Source: Uloborus plumipes
Taxonomy: Eukaryota > Arthropoda > Arachnida > Araneae > Uloboridae
Direction of reading: 5' to 3'
NCBI GenBank assembly: GCA_038373865.1
Contig: JAXGGA010000084.1
Span: 1 to 64,000, forward strand
Length of the DNA: 64,000 bases
Position numbers and translations under genes: made by a program. The notes below the pieces were generated by a model that did no database searches, was not told the DNA's origin, and saw only the letters and a list, made by a program, of their open reading frames with translations. Below, piece after piece: positions 1 through 10,745 of the stretch. Every line of letters begins with the position of its first letter. Position 1 is the stretch's first letter.

Positions 1-1095
1 AAATGTATAGAACTATTATGTTTACATTAACTTATCAATAAAATACAAATCTTCAAAAGTGCAACATTTAGCATTTTTGTAAATGGTGTTCAAGTGGACC
101 AATTTTGATTTGCATGTAACTAATAAAATATAAAATTTTAAAACAAAACCTTTCAGATATTTTTATCTATGCACAAAATGAACCTGTGTACCAAATTTTA
201 TAAAAATCTATTACTGTGCGGCCACTACTTTTTTCTCATTTCACATAGAATGACCCACATTACGACATTTTCTTCAATAAGTAGTATTTTGTATTTACTA
301 TTTTCTATCACTGTCATTTCGTCGATTTGACAGTAACTTATGCTGCGTGATTAACATTTGATGTTAAAGCTGTTTAAAGCTTTTTCTATTTTTTAGCACG
401 AAAACTTATTTTCCCGTCTAAATCGTACATTAATCATCTCGTAAGAAGCTTTAATCTTTAATCCAGGCAGGAACAATAACAATGAGAATAGAAGTTGAAA
501 ACTATCGCCATCTACTGAGTGAAGTAAACATTACAAACGTTTATGTGTACTTAATAAAAATAACTGTCTCACTATTTTTCTAAATACCTTTCTTTCCAGA
601 TTAATTATTCATATTCAAAATAATGTTTCGTTATTAATGCTTTTGTGATATATAGACTAGTGTTAATTTTAATTTCATTTTCACCTTTCCGTCATTTTTC
701 ATTTAGACTTTTATTTATTTTTTTCTTTCTTGAAAGTGCAAAACGAAAGCAGAAAATTTAGAACTACGATTAAAATAATCAAGATGAATTAATTCTTATT
801 TTTTGGAATTCTTACTGCTTTATAATTTTATGCGAGCTTGAACTAGTTTTGTTTTAAATAGCTTAGATTCCTTGCAAATAACTGGAGAGAAAAAAAGTTT
901 TTTTTTTCTGTTTTAACGTGTAAAAATGAAGCATAAAAGCAAAAAAATAGGAGCTACAATTAAATTATCCAAGATAAATTATTCTTTATTAGCTGCTTTG
1001 ATGGCTCTATAATTTAATACAAACTTGAAAAGGCTTTGTTTTGAACAGCATTGATCCCTAAAAATAAGTGACGACAAAATTAATAGAAAGGTATA
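1..1095. other. AT-rich non-coding DNA
   Basis: No reading frame, RNA gene or terminal repeat is visible. The stretch is AT-rich with many short A and T runs. The only motif of note is ATCGCCATCTACTG at 504-517, which resembles the core of the insect CTCF site read in reverse (see findings). Confidence 0.6.
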
Positions 1096-1103
1096 AATAA
1101 GAG

Positions 1104-1401
1104 CAGGAGCGCCCCGATAGGAGGTCCCGGGAGGTCACTGTGACCTCCCAATAATTTCCGTATCCGGCTCACTTTGCTGACGATTCGGCAATTTGAAGAT
1201 AAAATTGCAAGATTGAGATTATTTGTTCTTTTTAGTTTTTAGAATTGTTTTTTTAAAGGTACCAATGTTTTTTTCTCACTAAATGTTACGCATGTACGAC
1301 ATGTGTGCATGAATGTATTTTATCATTCGGTAAAATCGGAACTTCATTCGGTTAATTGATAATTTTCCCCCTCCCAAAAATTTTAGTTCGGGGCGCCCCT
1401 G
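1104..1401. mobile_element. hAT-type MITE with 8-bp target duplication
   Basis: The left end reads CAGGAGCGCCCCGA and the reverse complement of the right end reads CAGGGGCGCCCCGA. The 298-bp element is flanked by a perfect 8-bp direct repeat, AATAAGAG, at 1096-1103 and 1402-1409. Short inverted ends beginning CAG plus an 8-bp duplication are the hallmark of hAT elements. There is no coding capacity, so it would have depended on a transposase supplied in trans. Confidence 0.85.
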
Positions 1402-1437
1402 AATAAGAGAACGATTTATGGCTTTAGAACGGGCGCA

Positions 1438-1700
1438 AAAAAATCGATTGTTTTAGGATAAAAAGAAAAGGCAAGTCTAGCGAACTTTCCACATTATTAC
1501 ACGTCTGAACATGGGGAAAAAACATTTTTTTAGAGAATAAATTCACATGCAAAAACGATTTTTATGTACATTCGTGCAACTGCTGTCTTCAATTGGCAGC
1601 ACAGATGGAGATCGTCATTTTCATATAAAACAAAAAACCAAGCAGCCATTTTTATTTTCATGTATTTTACTTCTATTTGAACAAAAAGCATTCTCGAAAA
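1438..1700 (+). repeat. Dispersed repeat, copy 1 (partner at about 48560-48800)
   Basis: This segment aligns in the same orientation with about 48560-48800. Shared blocks include GGCAAGTCTAGCGAACTT, a stretch around the word for ACTGCTGTCTTCAAT, and the AT-rich tail. The two copies are clearly diverged, with many substitutions and small gaps, so the duplication is old. No inverted ends or target duplication were recognised, and the family is unclassified. Confidence 0.55.
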
Positions 1701-1830
1701 AAATATCTTAGCCATTGTTTTTAGTAAGTTAAAATGATTTTTTGGTACAAAAAACTATTTTTTCTTCAAACATGAGAAAAAAATCAAACCTTTAGAGCGA
1801 GGCGATTAGCCCAAAAAAGTTGAATCCCCA

Positions 1831-2125
1831 CTATGCTACTAAGGCATCTTCCCTAAGATTTTGAGAGTCATCCACATTTTCAGGGACTATTACTATTAAA
1901 AGCATTACCTTTCTATAATATGCCTTCATGGCTCGGGTAATATCTTGAAAACAAATGGAGGGGGGGGGGGGGGGTGAAGTTCTCGGGGAAGCAGAATGAT
2001 GAAACTTTTTTGTTTCCAAAAACAGTTGATACATCAATGGTATACACTTTGATGATATTCTGTGAAAACTACCATCACCTACAATTTTAGGTGGCACATA
2101 TCGAGCTGCATCTTCTATTTCTTTT
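1831..2125 (-). pseudogene. Degenerate segment with an OTU-like GDG motif
   Basis: On the minus strand an open frame runs through a possible splice acceptor (TTTTACAG just before 2125) and reads EIEDAARYVPPKIVGDGS, then FHRISS. In OTU-family cysteine proteases, found both in host proteins and in some transposable elements, a GDG motif is followed two residues later by the catalytic Cys and then by an aromatic or small residues. Here GDG-S is followed by Phe, so the nucleophile is missing. The rest of the frame is a low-complexity proline run caused by a G/C homopolymer, and no further OTU block is seen. The resemblance is short. It could be a decayed element-borne gene, an exon fragment or chance. 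Confidence 0.22.
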
Positions 2126-2661
2126 CTGTAAAACGTGAAGGCAGCAATGCTCGTTGTGAATTGAGTTAGTTAATCATGTTGAGTAAATACCTTGATATTT
2201 TCACTGAAAGTGTTTGTTAATGTGTAATAAACAGTATACTTAGAAATATGCTTAGGTGTATTTTATACCATGTATGTATCCGTTTTTACTTGTGCCCCAA
2301 ATGTGTTTACAACTGACCCTCCACTGGGGCAGATGTGAACAAAATTTAACATATTTTAGACTTATTTTTTCGACTGGAATTCACTGTTGAAGAAGAGAGG
2401 CAACTGCGTGAAAATATTAGCAAATGTTTGATTTATCATACATGGCAGTTGTATCTCAAATTAATAATGAGAAATGTGTCCCGCTCTCCCCTATACATTC
2501 TAATGAGATAGTTTACCTGTGCCGCAAACGTAAATCTTAATGGTAAGCGCAGAAATAGCACAAATTACGTCCGACACTTTTGAATTTTTTAATCAGTTTC
2601 ACTCCTCACAACAATTCATTTTATTTATTTGTTTCTTTTTTTTCTTCTTTTTCCCCTTCAG
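2126..2661. other. AT-rich spacer ending in a polypyrimidine tract
   Basis: No gene is seen. The last ~35 bases (about 2627-2661) form a long T/C tract ending CCCCTTCAG, a strong match to a eukaryotic 3' splice site, directly before the candidate exon at 2662. Confidence 0.5.
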
Positions 2662-2848
2662 AGGAGTATTTGTAAGAATTGGTAACAATAGCTGCTGGGA
2701 TACCGTTTTAGAACTTCACAAAGAAATTAATGCCCAGACGATAAATGAAACTCTTATATGTGATATTAGGAAGAACCCTACAAGCAACCATGAAGGCCTA
2801 TACTGCCAGATTCGCACAGTAAACCCAAACAAACTCAATACAACTTAA
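2662..2848 (+). CDS. Candidate terminal exon of an unidentified gene
   Basis: A strong acceptor (long pyrimidine tract then CCCCTTCAG) is followed by 61 open codons to a TAA stop at 2846-2848. The first base would complete a codon begun in an upstream exon. The peptide starts GVFVRIGNNSCWDTVLELHK and contains three cysteines (in SCW, ICD and YCQ) and two possible N-glycosylation sites (NNS and NET), as might be seen in a secreted or extracellular domain. It contains no homopolymer-driven residues, unlike most short frames here. I do not recognise the family and see no partner exon upstream in the window. No obvious polyadenylation signal follows closely. It may instead be a chance open frame behind a T-rich tract. 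Confidence 0.33.
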
Positions 2849-3238
2849 CCAATAACCTATTATCCGTAATTTTATATAGCTCTAGTGAAACAATGCAGTA
2901 CTACTAATTACTATTATCTATACTGGTAATGAATGGAGTAGTTTTAAACACCTCATTTGAAAATTCATAAAAGGAAACGTAAAAAAGAAATCAAAGCAAA
3001 AAAATGAAACGAACACGTGTTTTAAAATTTCTTCAGTTTTCTACTGTTGTTGGTGAATAGATTTAGCAGGATTCATTGTCTGTCGCAGCACTAGTCGTTG
3101 GGTGCTGTCTATAAATGATCCTTTCCTCCTTGTCACGAAGTGTCATACTTCATCTTAGACACTTCCTCCCCCCTTTGTCACACGTCACGCTATTTTGCAT
3201 AATCATGTTCGTATTAAGAAATGGTATTTCCCATTAAT

Positions 3239-3967
3239 TTTATAAACTCCCGACGGGGCAACGCGGAAGGGGTTATAAGATTGACATGCCTGTGTATCTG
3301 TTTGTGGCGCTCTGGCGCCTAAACCGGTGGACCGATTTTGAAAAAAAAAAATGTTTGAAAGGAGAGTTAATCGAGAGTGTTCTCAGCTAAGTCACGTCGT
3401 CGGATGACATTAGTTAACGAAGGTATTGATTAAAAACCTTTAACACGTTTTTCGCGATTTTTGAAGTGAGAACGTACTTGAACATTTAAAACAATAGTAC
3501 CAAAAGAAAGAGAAAATTTTCCTGCGTTTGATAGAATGTGCTGGAACTTCCATGTTATATAGAACTCGAATTACAAGGTTTTTTAGCCAATGTGGCTAAG
3601 CCTTTATTTATGCGATTGAAAGCTGATGTCATTGTTGGACAAAACGGAAAGAAAACTCAATGATTTAAAATGTATATTTGTTGCCAGTTTCTATTTGCTA
3701 ACAATTAAAATACTAGTTATTGATTTTAGTCTAAGGATTTTAAAAAGATTTTGAATTTTCCCTCTTTATTCTGCTTTTGCGACTAGCCAATTTTACTACT
3801 GAGGACTATTTTCCTTTTCCTTGTTCACCATGTCCTTTCGAAAACAATTAAATATATTTCAATTTAAAATGCTTTCTGATCAGTGAAGTTCGTTTTAATA
3901 TGAGGTCGACAGTCAGGGTCAGGGTTGTTTTTTTTTTTTAATTTTTAAATTAATTTTAGTACTTGTA
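3239..3967 (+). repeat. Family A dispersed repeat, copy 1 (forward)
   Basis: A ~700-bp unclassified repeat found four times near full length: here (+) and at 8208-8920, 27412-28110 and 34764-35480 (all -). Landmarks in order are ACTCCCGACGGGGCAACG, a GGCGCCTAAACCGGTGGACC block, GAAAGGAGAGTTAATCGAG, CAGTTTCTATTTGCTAAC, and an end near TCAGGGTCAGGGTTGTT followed by an AT-rich tail to GTACTTGT. No protein is encoded. The left end resembles the 3' tails of several arthropod retroelements, where a block near CCGATTTTG precedes oligo-A. Confidence 0.7.
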
Positions 3968-4540
3968 AATGATAGCATGAGGAAATAAAAATGCGTTGCA
4001 AGGTCCAAACAGCGGTTTCCCACTTTATCAGCAAAATGATAGGCATTTTAACTGATTTATCATAAAAAACATTCAAACTTTTTTTCGTAGTAAGTATAAA
4101 TGAATGCTAAATTAAAACATTCATACGATTGGTATGTTAAGCATTGATAAATGTCTTTTTAATTTCGAAAAAAAAATTGTTGTAATGTTTAATTATGTCA
4201 TTAATCAACTATTTTATCTTAAAAACATAAACATTTAAATTTAATATGTATTCTTCTAAAAAAGAAAAGATTTCCAATTTGCGATCATGAAATAAATTTT
4301 CAGATCATGGTTTAAGACTTAGTTTTTTTTTTCTGTTTTTAGTAAAATATTGTTGTCAATTTCATCAAGAATATCCTTTTTCTCAAATTATTTAATAAAA
4401 ATTTAATTTCTACTCGATATGTTTTTACACACAACAAGGAAACATAATTGCATTCATTCTTCCAGACGTTATGAAACCTCCCGCATATTAGTTTCGACAA
4501 GCCTAATCTATTTTGCCCCGGTGCGGTGCTCAAATTATTA
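3968..4540. other. AT-rich non-coding DNA
   Basis: Low-GC sequence with T and A runs and no supported gene or repeat boundary. Confidence 0.55.
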
Positions 4541-4995
4541 GCAGCGATGCCAAAAGCTTCGCTGATGTAAAATTATGCTATTTTAATAAATCCATCTTGT
4601 TTACAAGAAAGATATCTCGCCCGAATCAAGTCATTTTCATATCTCCAATCTTATTAAATTATTGCGACCCATGTAAAGCAAGATTTTAATCTGCCCGACT
4701 TTAACAATGCGGCCTGATATTCCCCGGAAAGGTTCGAGCTTACTATGCAAATCTAAACTGTGGGCTTGTAATGCTTTGTTGTCAACACAGCACCGCAACT
4801 GGGAAATTCCCGCGCCTTCTTTTCCTTAAATGATCAATCATGTCTAAGTCAGGAAGCCACTTTTCTCTTCGAACCGCGGTAATTAAAGGAACAAGTAACG
4901 GGCGGGGATTGGGGCGAAGCGCCCGCGTTCGGGAAGAATGCAGGAATGGGACCACATCTTGAAGAGATGACGGGACTTTGAGGATTCGCCCACAA
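4541..4995. promoter_or_regulatory. GC-richer single-copy block with Rel and POU-like motifs
   Basis: Base composition rises sharply above the flanks and no repeat copy is seen elsewhere in the window. It contains a perfect POU octamer, ATGCAAAT, at 4745-4752 and a perfect palindromic kappa-B/Dorsal-type site, GGGAAATTCCC, at 4801-4811. Both are well-known insect transcription factor motifs. Grouping them as an enhancer is inference; the block could be unrelated single-copy DNA. Confidence 0.35.
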
Positions 4996-5223
4996 TCCCA
5001 AGTCCTGATGGGGATTATACTTTGTTAAACTTAGTCCATTTTATTCTACTGCTTTTGATCATTGAAGATTTAAAATAGAACTGAAATTGGGCATTTACCA
5101 TTGTTGATACACTGGAAAAAAAAAAATGCTTCTGATTTAAGCAGCAACGGTGCATGTACTTGTCAAAAAAAGTTTTTGAGTTCCAAATCTTGAAGAGATG
5201 ACGGGACTTTGAAGATTCTCCCA
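4956..5223 (+). repeat. Pair of 37-bp direct repeats about 230 bp apart
   Basis: Positions 4956-4992 and 5187-5223 are nearly identical, sharing TCTTGAAGAGATGACGGGAC and continuing to GATTC. The spacer is AT-rich. The pair could be the flanks of an insertion or a local duplication. Confidence 0.65.
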
Positions 5224-5926
5224 TATGGGAAACTATCCTGAGGCTACGAAGATAATTTGAAGTAAAAATATCAAAATTTAAATCAATGCTAGGTGAAGGT
5301 CTGGAAGCTAGATGCTGTGTGAAATAAGTAACTACCTTTGTGTTGACGATTCTTCAATCGTTAGACACATTTTGTCATTTACAACGATTCTTTCCTAGCT
5401 TGGTCAAAAATCATGCTCAAATCTCACGAAATTTTCATCAACTCAGAGCAAAGTTTAACCATAGCATTTTCACGCAGCCATTTCATCAAACAACGAATGT
5501 TTCGGGAAAGTTGAAGCTTCAGTTCTGAGAGTGTATGACGTTTAAAACCTTCAGGTTTTCGTCGTGGGTTAATGCGTAAGCCACCATGCACAAGAAGCTA
5601 AGAAGAAAGTGGAACCTTTTTTGTCCATCTAAACTCAAAAAGTTAAGCTTGTCTTCTTGAAAAAGTAGAGGTTGCGACGTTTGCATTTGCGGAAGGAGTT
5701 ATTTTCGTACATATTTCTGCTACAGAGAAACACAATAGATGGTTCTCAAAGATTTAAAGTACTTCAGTTCCACACAGTGGAACACCAGTGACAATTTGTT
5801 CCATTTTAGAAAAGTAATTTATTTCTGAGAGAATTTTTTTTTTCCATTTTTGATTTTCCTAAACTAATTTCAAAATGTTTTCCAATTTTTTAAGACTAAT
5901 TTTTATATTATTGTACAGTTTTCATA
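5224..5926. other. Non-coding spacer before the Tc1 element
   Basis: Nothing beyond short chance open frames is seen. The spacer ends at the TA dinucleotide (5925-5926) into which the Tc1 element inserted. Confidence 0.5.
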
Positions 5927-6235
5927 CATTGCTGGTTAAAATTATAAGGACAAAGGGAAAATCACCAAATCTTGGCTACCGTTGTCTGGAACATTAAGCA
6001 AATTTTATGGCAGGAAACTATTGGTAAATGAAGAATATTTTAATCAGTTTTGATGTAAATATATGGGAAATTCATATTTAAAAAATGCATTTTGGATTTA
6101 GACAACCATATGACTTGGACAAAATTATAAGGGCAACTATATTTTTGAGTTCTGAAAAGCAAAATTTACATGTTTTTTTCTCTGCACAAAATGCTTAGTA
6201 CGTGATTGGTATCGTCGCATACTATTTTTGCAGTT

Positions 6236-7528
6236 ATGCCACTAAGCTAAACTTTCGGAGTTTGAGAAATGAAAAGTTGTTTTGCTTAAAACTTCAGGAC
6301 TAACTGCACATCAAATTGTAACGAATCTGAATAGATCGAAAACGGTTATTTATGATTTCCTTGAAAATCCTGGTAAATATGGAGAGCAGAGGCGAATAGG
6401 TAGGCCAGCTTCTGTTTCTGATCGTGGAAAAAGAATGACAATAAGGCCAGATTGTTCAAAAAAAAAAAAAAAAAAACAGACATTGACAGAAATTAAACGG
6501 GAATTAAATTTATGGTGCAGTAGTCGAACTGTCCGACGTGTTTTACAACACGAAAAAAAGTTTCATTATGGAAAACTGAAGTCACGACAGCATCTTACAA
6601 AAGTTCAAAAGAGATTGAGAGTCCAGTCCGCTAAAAAATATAGCTTTATGGGTAGGCAATGGGATGTTGTCAAGAGCGGATCCAGAAATGTTCCAAGGGA
6701 GGGGCGGTTTTTTTTTTTTTTTGCTACTGCCCTCCCTTCTTTTACCACATATCCTGGGAAACACATGTTTATTACAAATGTTTCTGTCTTCAATTTCGGA
6801 AAAAATTCCAGATCAGAGCCCCGAATCCCAACCACTTCTTATAGTGTCATCGAAGACCATCTAAAGTTGCCTTGTTTGAGCTTCAAAGTCGAAAAACTGC
6901 TGGAGAAGAGTCCCTCAAGGGAGGGGCGATCGCCCCCATCGCCCCTCCCTTGCATGTTGTTGTCTTTTCTGACAAGAAAAGGTGTAAATAAGATGGACCA
7001 GACGTTTTTCACTATTTCTGGCTTGCTCCCCGTAAATAAAAAGAAAATTTTTCAATACATTTGGAGGTGGTTCATTGACGAGTGTGGGGAGGTTTTGCAT
7101 AAAATAGAACTGCTTCCATAGTTTTTGTGGAAGACAGAATGAATTCTGAGAGCTATATTAATATAGTGGGAGATAATCTTGTACCGAATGGACCGCTAAT
7201 TACGAGCGGAGAGTAGTTTTTCAGCAGGATAATGTTTCGCTGCATGTTTCTCAAACTTCAAAATCTTGGTTTGAGGCTAATTTTTTAAAACTACTTGACT
7301 GGCTGGTCCAAAAGCCACGATCTAAATCCTGTGGAAAATCTGTGTGGTATTCTAGCCCATGAAATTTACAAAAATAGTATCCAATATCAAAATAAGCAGA
7401 AACTTATGACTTCTATCGAAAAGCTTGGGAAAAAAAGTTCCAAAAATATTCTGAAGGTACTGTCAAACTCCATGACAGCAAGATTGATAAAAGTGGTTGA
7501 AAAGAAGGCGAAAATTATTAATTATTAG
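6236..7528 (+). pseudogene. Tc1 transposase pseudogene
   Basis: Tc1 transposases carry a paired helix-turn-helix N-terminal domain and a DD34E catalytic domain, and cut and paste the element at TA sites. The N-terminal half is readable: HQIVTNLNRSKTVIYDFL, then GRPASVS (the GRPR-like hook), then a second helix-turn-helix up to KKYSFMGRQWD. A ~290-bp insertion follows. The gene resumes with SDKK (first Asp kept), MNSESYINIVGDNLVP, QQDN (second Asp kept) and, after a shift near 7305, LNPVENLCG with the catalytic Glu, ending AKIINY-stop. Lesions include an early stop after LSEFEK, an A-run at 6459-6476, stops in the middle block and a frameshift just before the third catalytic residue. The ATG at 6236 is the likely original start. 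It is clearly non-functional. Confidence 0.92.
6672..6957. mobile_element. Short insertion inside the Tc1 transposase gene
   Basis: The Tc1 reading is interrupted exactly between the WDVV block and SDKK. The inserted DNA begins near GAGCGGATCCAGAAATG, contains AAGGGAGGGGCG near both ends (one copy at about 6696, another with its inverse at about 6920-6951) and is bounded by TGTTGTC on each side (6665-6671 and about 6958-6964). The direct repeat and GGATCCAG-type end suggest a hAT-like MITE younger than the Tc1 copy. Confidence 0.65.
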
Positions 7529-7762
7529 CAGGTGTGAGGCCGAAACATTAATTGTCCTTATAATTTTGTCCAAGTTTAAAAATGAAATTTTTTATTAATC
7601 ATGAAAAAAATCATTCATATTTTTTATTCTCAAATGTTACATACTACACAATGTTTTCAGCATAAAAAAGCATTTTATGTATAAATTTCATTCGATTTAG
7701 TTCAGAAATAATTTTTTTCTGCACAATTTTCAGTTGTCCTTATAATTTTGACCACCAGTGTA

Positions 7763-8129
7763 GTATTCCATTAATGCATTGTTAATAATGTTAACTAGAC
7801 ATGAAAACTCAAAACAAGAAAATAGGGAGTCTGTGGTGAGCATTTAAATTTAGAAGTGCTTTTAGTTTAAATTTTCCAATAATTAGTAGTCATTTAATTC
7901 AAGATTTATTCTTCGTGAAAATTAGAGGCTATCTAAAAACACTATGCTAAGGAGAAAAGTATCGACACATGATAAATGTTGCAACATTGTCTATGTGTGT
8001 ATTGATTCAAAGCAGGAAAAAATTTATTAAAAACTTTATATCAACTCTGAGGGTTATTATAACTGTTAATAAAATTAATCATAAGAGTTTTTTTTAGTGA
8101 AGGCGTACTTTAAAACATAATATCAAAAA
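7763..8129. other. AT-rich spacer
   Basis: No feature is recognised apart from an A-run at the right edge. Confidence 0.5.
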
Positions 8130-8213
8130 AAAAAAAAAAAAACACCAATTAATCGGCACGATTTTGCCAATTATTAATTATGATTATGACCGATTAATCG
8201 GTGCATCCCTACC
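8130..8213 (-). mobile_element. Isolated hAT-like terminus
   Basis: Read in reverse, the end is TAGGGATGCACCGATTAATC, a common hAT terminus, followed by an inner inverted copy of CCGATTAAT. No matching opposite end or 8-bp duplication was found, so it is a truncated remnant that abuts and shortens family A copy 2. Confidence 0.5.
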
Positions 8214-8920
8214 CGACCGTATGATTGCCGACCGCATATTAAGACGAACTTTGCTTGTCAGACGACATTTTTATGTGTAATTGATTTCGAGAGAACATAT
8301 GGTAAACACGGAAGAGGGAAGATAATCCTTACTAGTAAAATTTGATGTTCACAAAAGCAGAATGAAGAGGGAAAATTGAAAATCCTTTTAAAATCTTTGT
8401 ACTTAAATCAATTACAAGTATTTTAATTGTTAACTAATAGAAATTGGCAGCATATACACATTTTAAATCATTGAGTTTTCTTTCCTCGTCGGCTAACAAT
8501 GACATCGGTTTCCTATCTCGTAAATAGAGGCTTTGCCGTATTTGCTAAAAAACGTTATATTTTGAGTTCTACAGAAGTTCTTAACACGTGCTATCAGACG
8601 CAGAAAATGTTCTCTTTCATTTGGTACTACTGTTTTAAATTTTCAAATACGTTTTCACTTCAAAAATGCGAAAAATGTTTCAAAGGTTTTTAATTAATAT
8701 ATTCGCTAATTAATGTCATCTAAAGACGTGATCTAGCTAAGAGCACTCTCGATCAACTCTCCTTTCAAACAAACAAGAGAAAAAAAAAGGTTTAAATCGG
8801 TTCATCCGCTTAGGCGCTAGAGGGCCACACACAGATACGCAGACACACGAATACACAGATACACATCTACACAGTAACGTCAAGCTCATAACCCCCTTGT
8901 TTGTTGCGTCGGGGGTTAAA
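8208..8920 (-). repeat. Family A dispersed repeat, copy 2 (reverse)
   Basis: Reverse-oriented relative of 3239-3967. Shared landmarks include AAGCAGAATGAAGAGGGAAAA, ATTGAGTTTTCTTTCCTC, AGAGCACTCTCGATCAACTC and the terminal GTTGCGTCGGGGGTTAAA. A short ACACAG-type degenerate microsatellite at about 8827-8872 lies near one end. The frame at 8499-8693 is part of this repeat and is not a gene. Confidence 0.72.
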
Positions 8921-9130
8921 TAAATGAATTCAAAAGATAATAATTAAAAAAAAAATAATTGAAAGAAAAAAAGAACCTTATTGTTCATTTTCTGCATGAA
9001 ACTATCGTTCCTTTCCAGGTTGTTCAAATCCAAACCATCTGCTGAACGAGGATTTATGTAGGGTTCAAACTTTCTTGTTTATGTTAATGATGAATAGGCA
9101 TCATACACGCTTGCTTGATTCTACATCAAA

Positions 9131-9628
9131 ATCAGGGCCTTAACCAGACCTTACTTTCGGGGAGGGTTTTACCAAACCTATCTCTTGTGAAATCTATAAA
9201 GTCAATAAAATTCGATTTCATGTTCTATGTTCTGTTGATTTTGTTACAATAGGTGTTAAAAGGGTATAAACAGGAAAAATGTAAAAAAGAAAAATCAGGT
9301 CCTTAACCAGACCTTAATTTCGGGGAGGGTTTTACCAAACCTATCTCTCGTGAAATCTATAAAGTCAATAAAATTCGATTTCATGTTCTATGTTCTGTTG
9401 ATTTTTGTTACAATAGGTGTTTAAAGGGTATAAACAGGAAAAATGTAAAAAAAAAGAAAAATCAGGTCCTTAACCAGACCTTAATTTCGGGGAGGGTTTT
9501 ACCAAACCTATCTCTCGTGAAATCTATAAAGTCAATAAAATTCGATTTCATGTTCTATGTTCTGTTGATTTTTGTTACAACAGGTGTTAAAAGGGTATAA
9601 ACAGGAAAAATGTAAAAAAAAAAGAAAA
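9131..9628 (+). repeat. Three tandem copies of a ~165-bp unit
   Basis: Units start at 9131, 9294 and 9461 and are about 163, 167 and 168 bp long. Each begins ATCAGG(G/T)CCTTAACCAGAC and ends with an A-rich GGAAAAATGTAAAAA stretch that differs mainly in A-run length. Units are almost identical, so the expansion is recent. The unit is the left terminus of the surrounding hAT element. Confidence 0.93.
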
Positions 9629-10077
9629 ATGACTCATCTTTTCAAGGGCGAAAAATAAAAAAATCTGGATAGATGAGCTTACTCATTTACGCGCATTCGA
9701 AAGAGTACTTTTGAAATTTCTATCTTAGACACTTTCAGATGTGTTAAAAAAAAAAAGAATTTGAATATTACAATTTGAAGAGTTTCGGTGTGTTTTTTTG
9801 GTGGTATTAGAAATTCGAAGGGAAGATGTATTGTTTCGAAATGATGTTTGCAACACGAAAACTAAAAAAAAAAAAAAAAATACTGCAGAAAAATCACTTA
9901 ATTTGTACAATTATTCAATAATATCAATTTCATTTTTCAAATACAGTTTCAAAGTAAATAAGGACATTAAAATAAAAAAGCAAAATCAATTTTTTCAGCA
10001 GAAAGCATTTTTGTAAGTTTTTAAAAATTTCGGAGGGGGTTTGAACTCTAAAAACCCACCCCTTAAATACGACCCTG
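9133..10077. mobile_element. hAT element with 8-bp target duplication and triplicated 5' end
   Basis: A perfect 8-bp direct repeat, ATCAAAAT, flanks the element (9125-9132 and 10078-10085). The left end is CAGGGCCTTAACCAGACC and the right end, reversed, is CAGGGTCGTATTTAAGGGG. No transposase frame remains; the small frames at 9725-10016 come from A/T runs. The left-end region is repeated three times in tandem (separate entry), so most of the 945 bp consists of terminal sequence. Confidence 0.87.
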
Positions 10078-10085
10078 ATCAAAAT

Positions 10086-10438
10086 GGCTAAAAAACTGAA
10101 TTAACTTTTGATTCTATTTGATACCTTGCTAAGAAATCCTTAGTCGAATAAATGTTTAAATAAGAAAAAGAGAGAGTGGGTCAGGCCTCCTGTGTGGTCA
10201 AACCTCCCTAGTTTCCCCTACCGGCTGAAATGCAACTCCGACTCTTAATTTTAAACATTCGACGTCGACTCCGACTCCCACTCTTTTACACTAAAATCAA
10301 GTCGACTCCGATTCAGACTCCGCAGCTCTGGTTTTTGCACCATTCGTTACAGAACAAAGGGTGTTTCGTGATTTTACAGATTGTCTGCAGCAGGCCAGTG
10401 CTGGGTGTCTTGGGAGGGTGGTGGACAGAAGATGAAAA
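10086..10438. other. Spacer with hAT-like debris
   Basis: Contains a degenerate CTCCGACTC / TCGACTCCGA imperfect repeat at about 10225-10330. The open frames on both strands there reflect this repeat and not a gene. Confidence 0.4.
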
Positions 10439-10590
10439 GGGCGCCTCCATACTTAGGGGCTGTGGCAAGGCCGTATATAGAAAAAAATTTCGGGAGGGCT
10501 CAGTTTGCACATTGCCCAAACACAAACATTTGAGTGTGTTTTAGTCTTTTTTCTTGCTGACCCCCCCCCCCCACACACACATGCTTTTTC

Positions 10591-10624
<34 letters not shown>
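10591..10624 (+). repeat. (TG)17 microsatellite
   Basis: An uninterrupted TG dinucleotide run follows a C-run and is followed by a T-run. Confidence 0.97.
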
Positions 10625-10627
<3 letters not shown>

Positions 10628-10745
10628 TTTTTTTTCTTTGGACTGACTTTTATTGGAGTCGGGGTATTAAGAGAGATCAATGAATTATTTTCAGTAGGGT
10701 AGAATGTTTGTAACGGTTGGGCCCAGAGCCTGTTGCTGGTCGTCA

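Larger units (their letters stand above)
5927..7760 (+). mobile_element. Tc1-type transposon with IR/DR ends, defective
   Basis: The element is flanked by TA on both sides (5925-5926 and 7761-7762). The outer ends match: left contains GGTTAAAATTATAAGGACAA and the reverse complement of the right contains GGTCAAAATTATAAGGACAA. A second, inner repeat of the same core is present at each side (about 6115-6136, GGACAAAATTATAAGGGCAA, and about 7549-7575). Each ~200-bp terminus therefore carries two transposase-binding-type repeats, the IR/DR arrangement known from several Tc1 relatives. It encloses a broken transposase gene and a later insertion at about 6672-6957. Without that insertion the length is about 1.55 kb, normal for Tc1. 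Confidence 0.93.

Noticed and set aside
9725..10016. Overlapping frames on both strands
   Set aside because: They are driven by A/T runs inside a hAT element.
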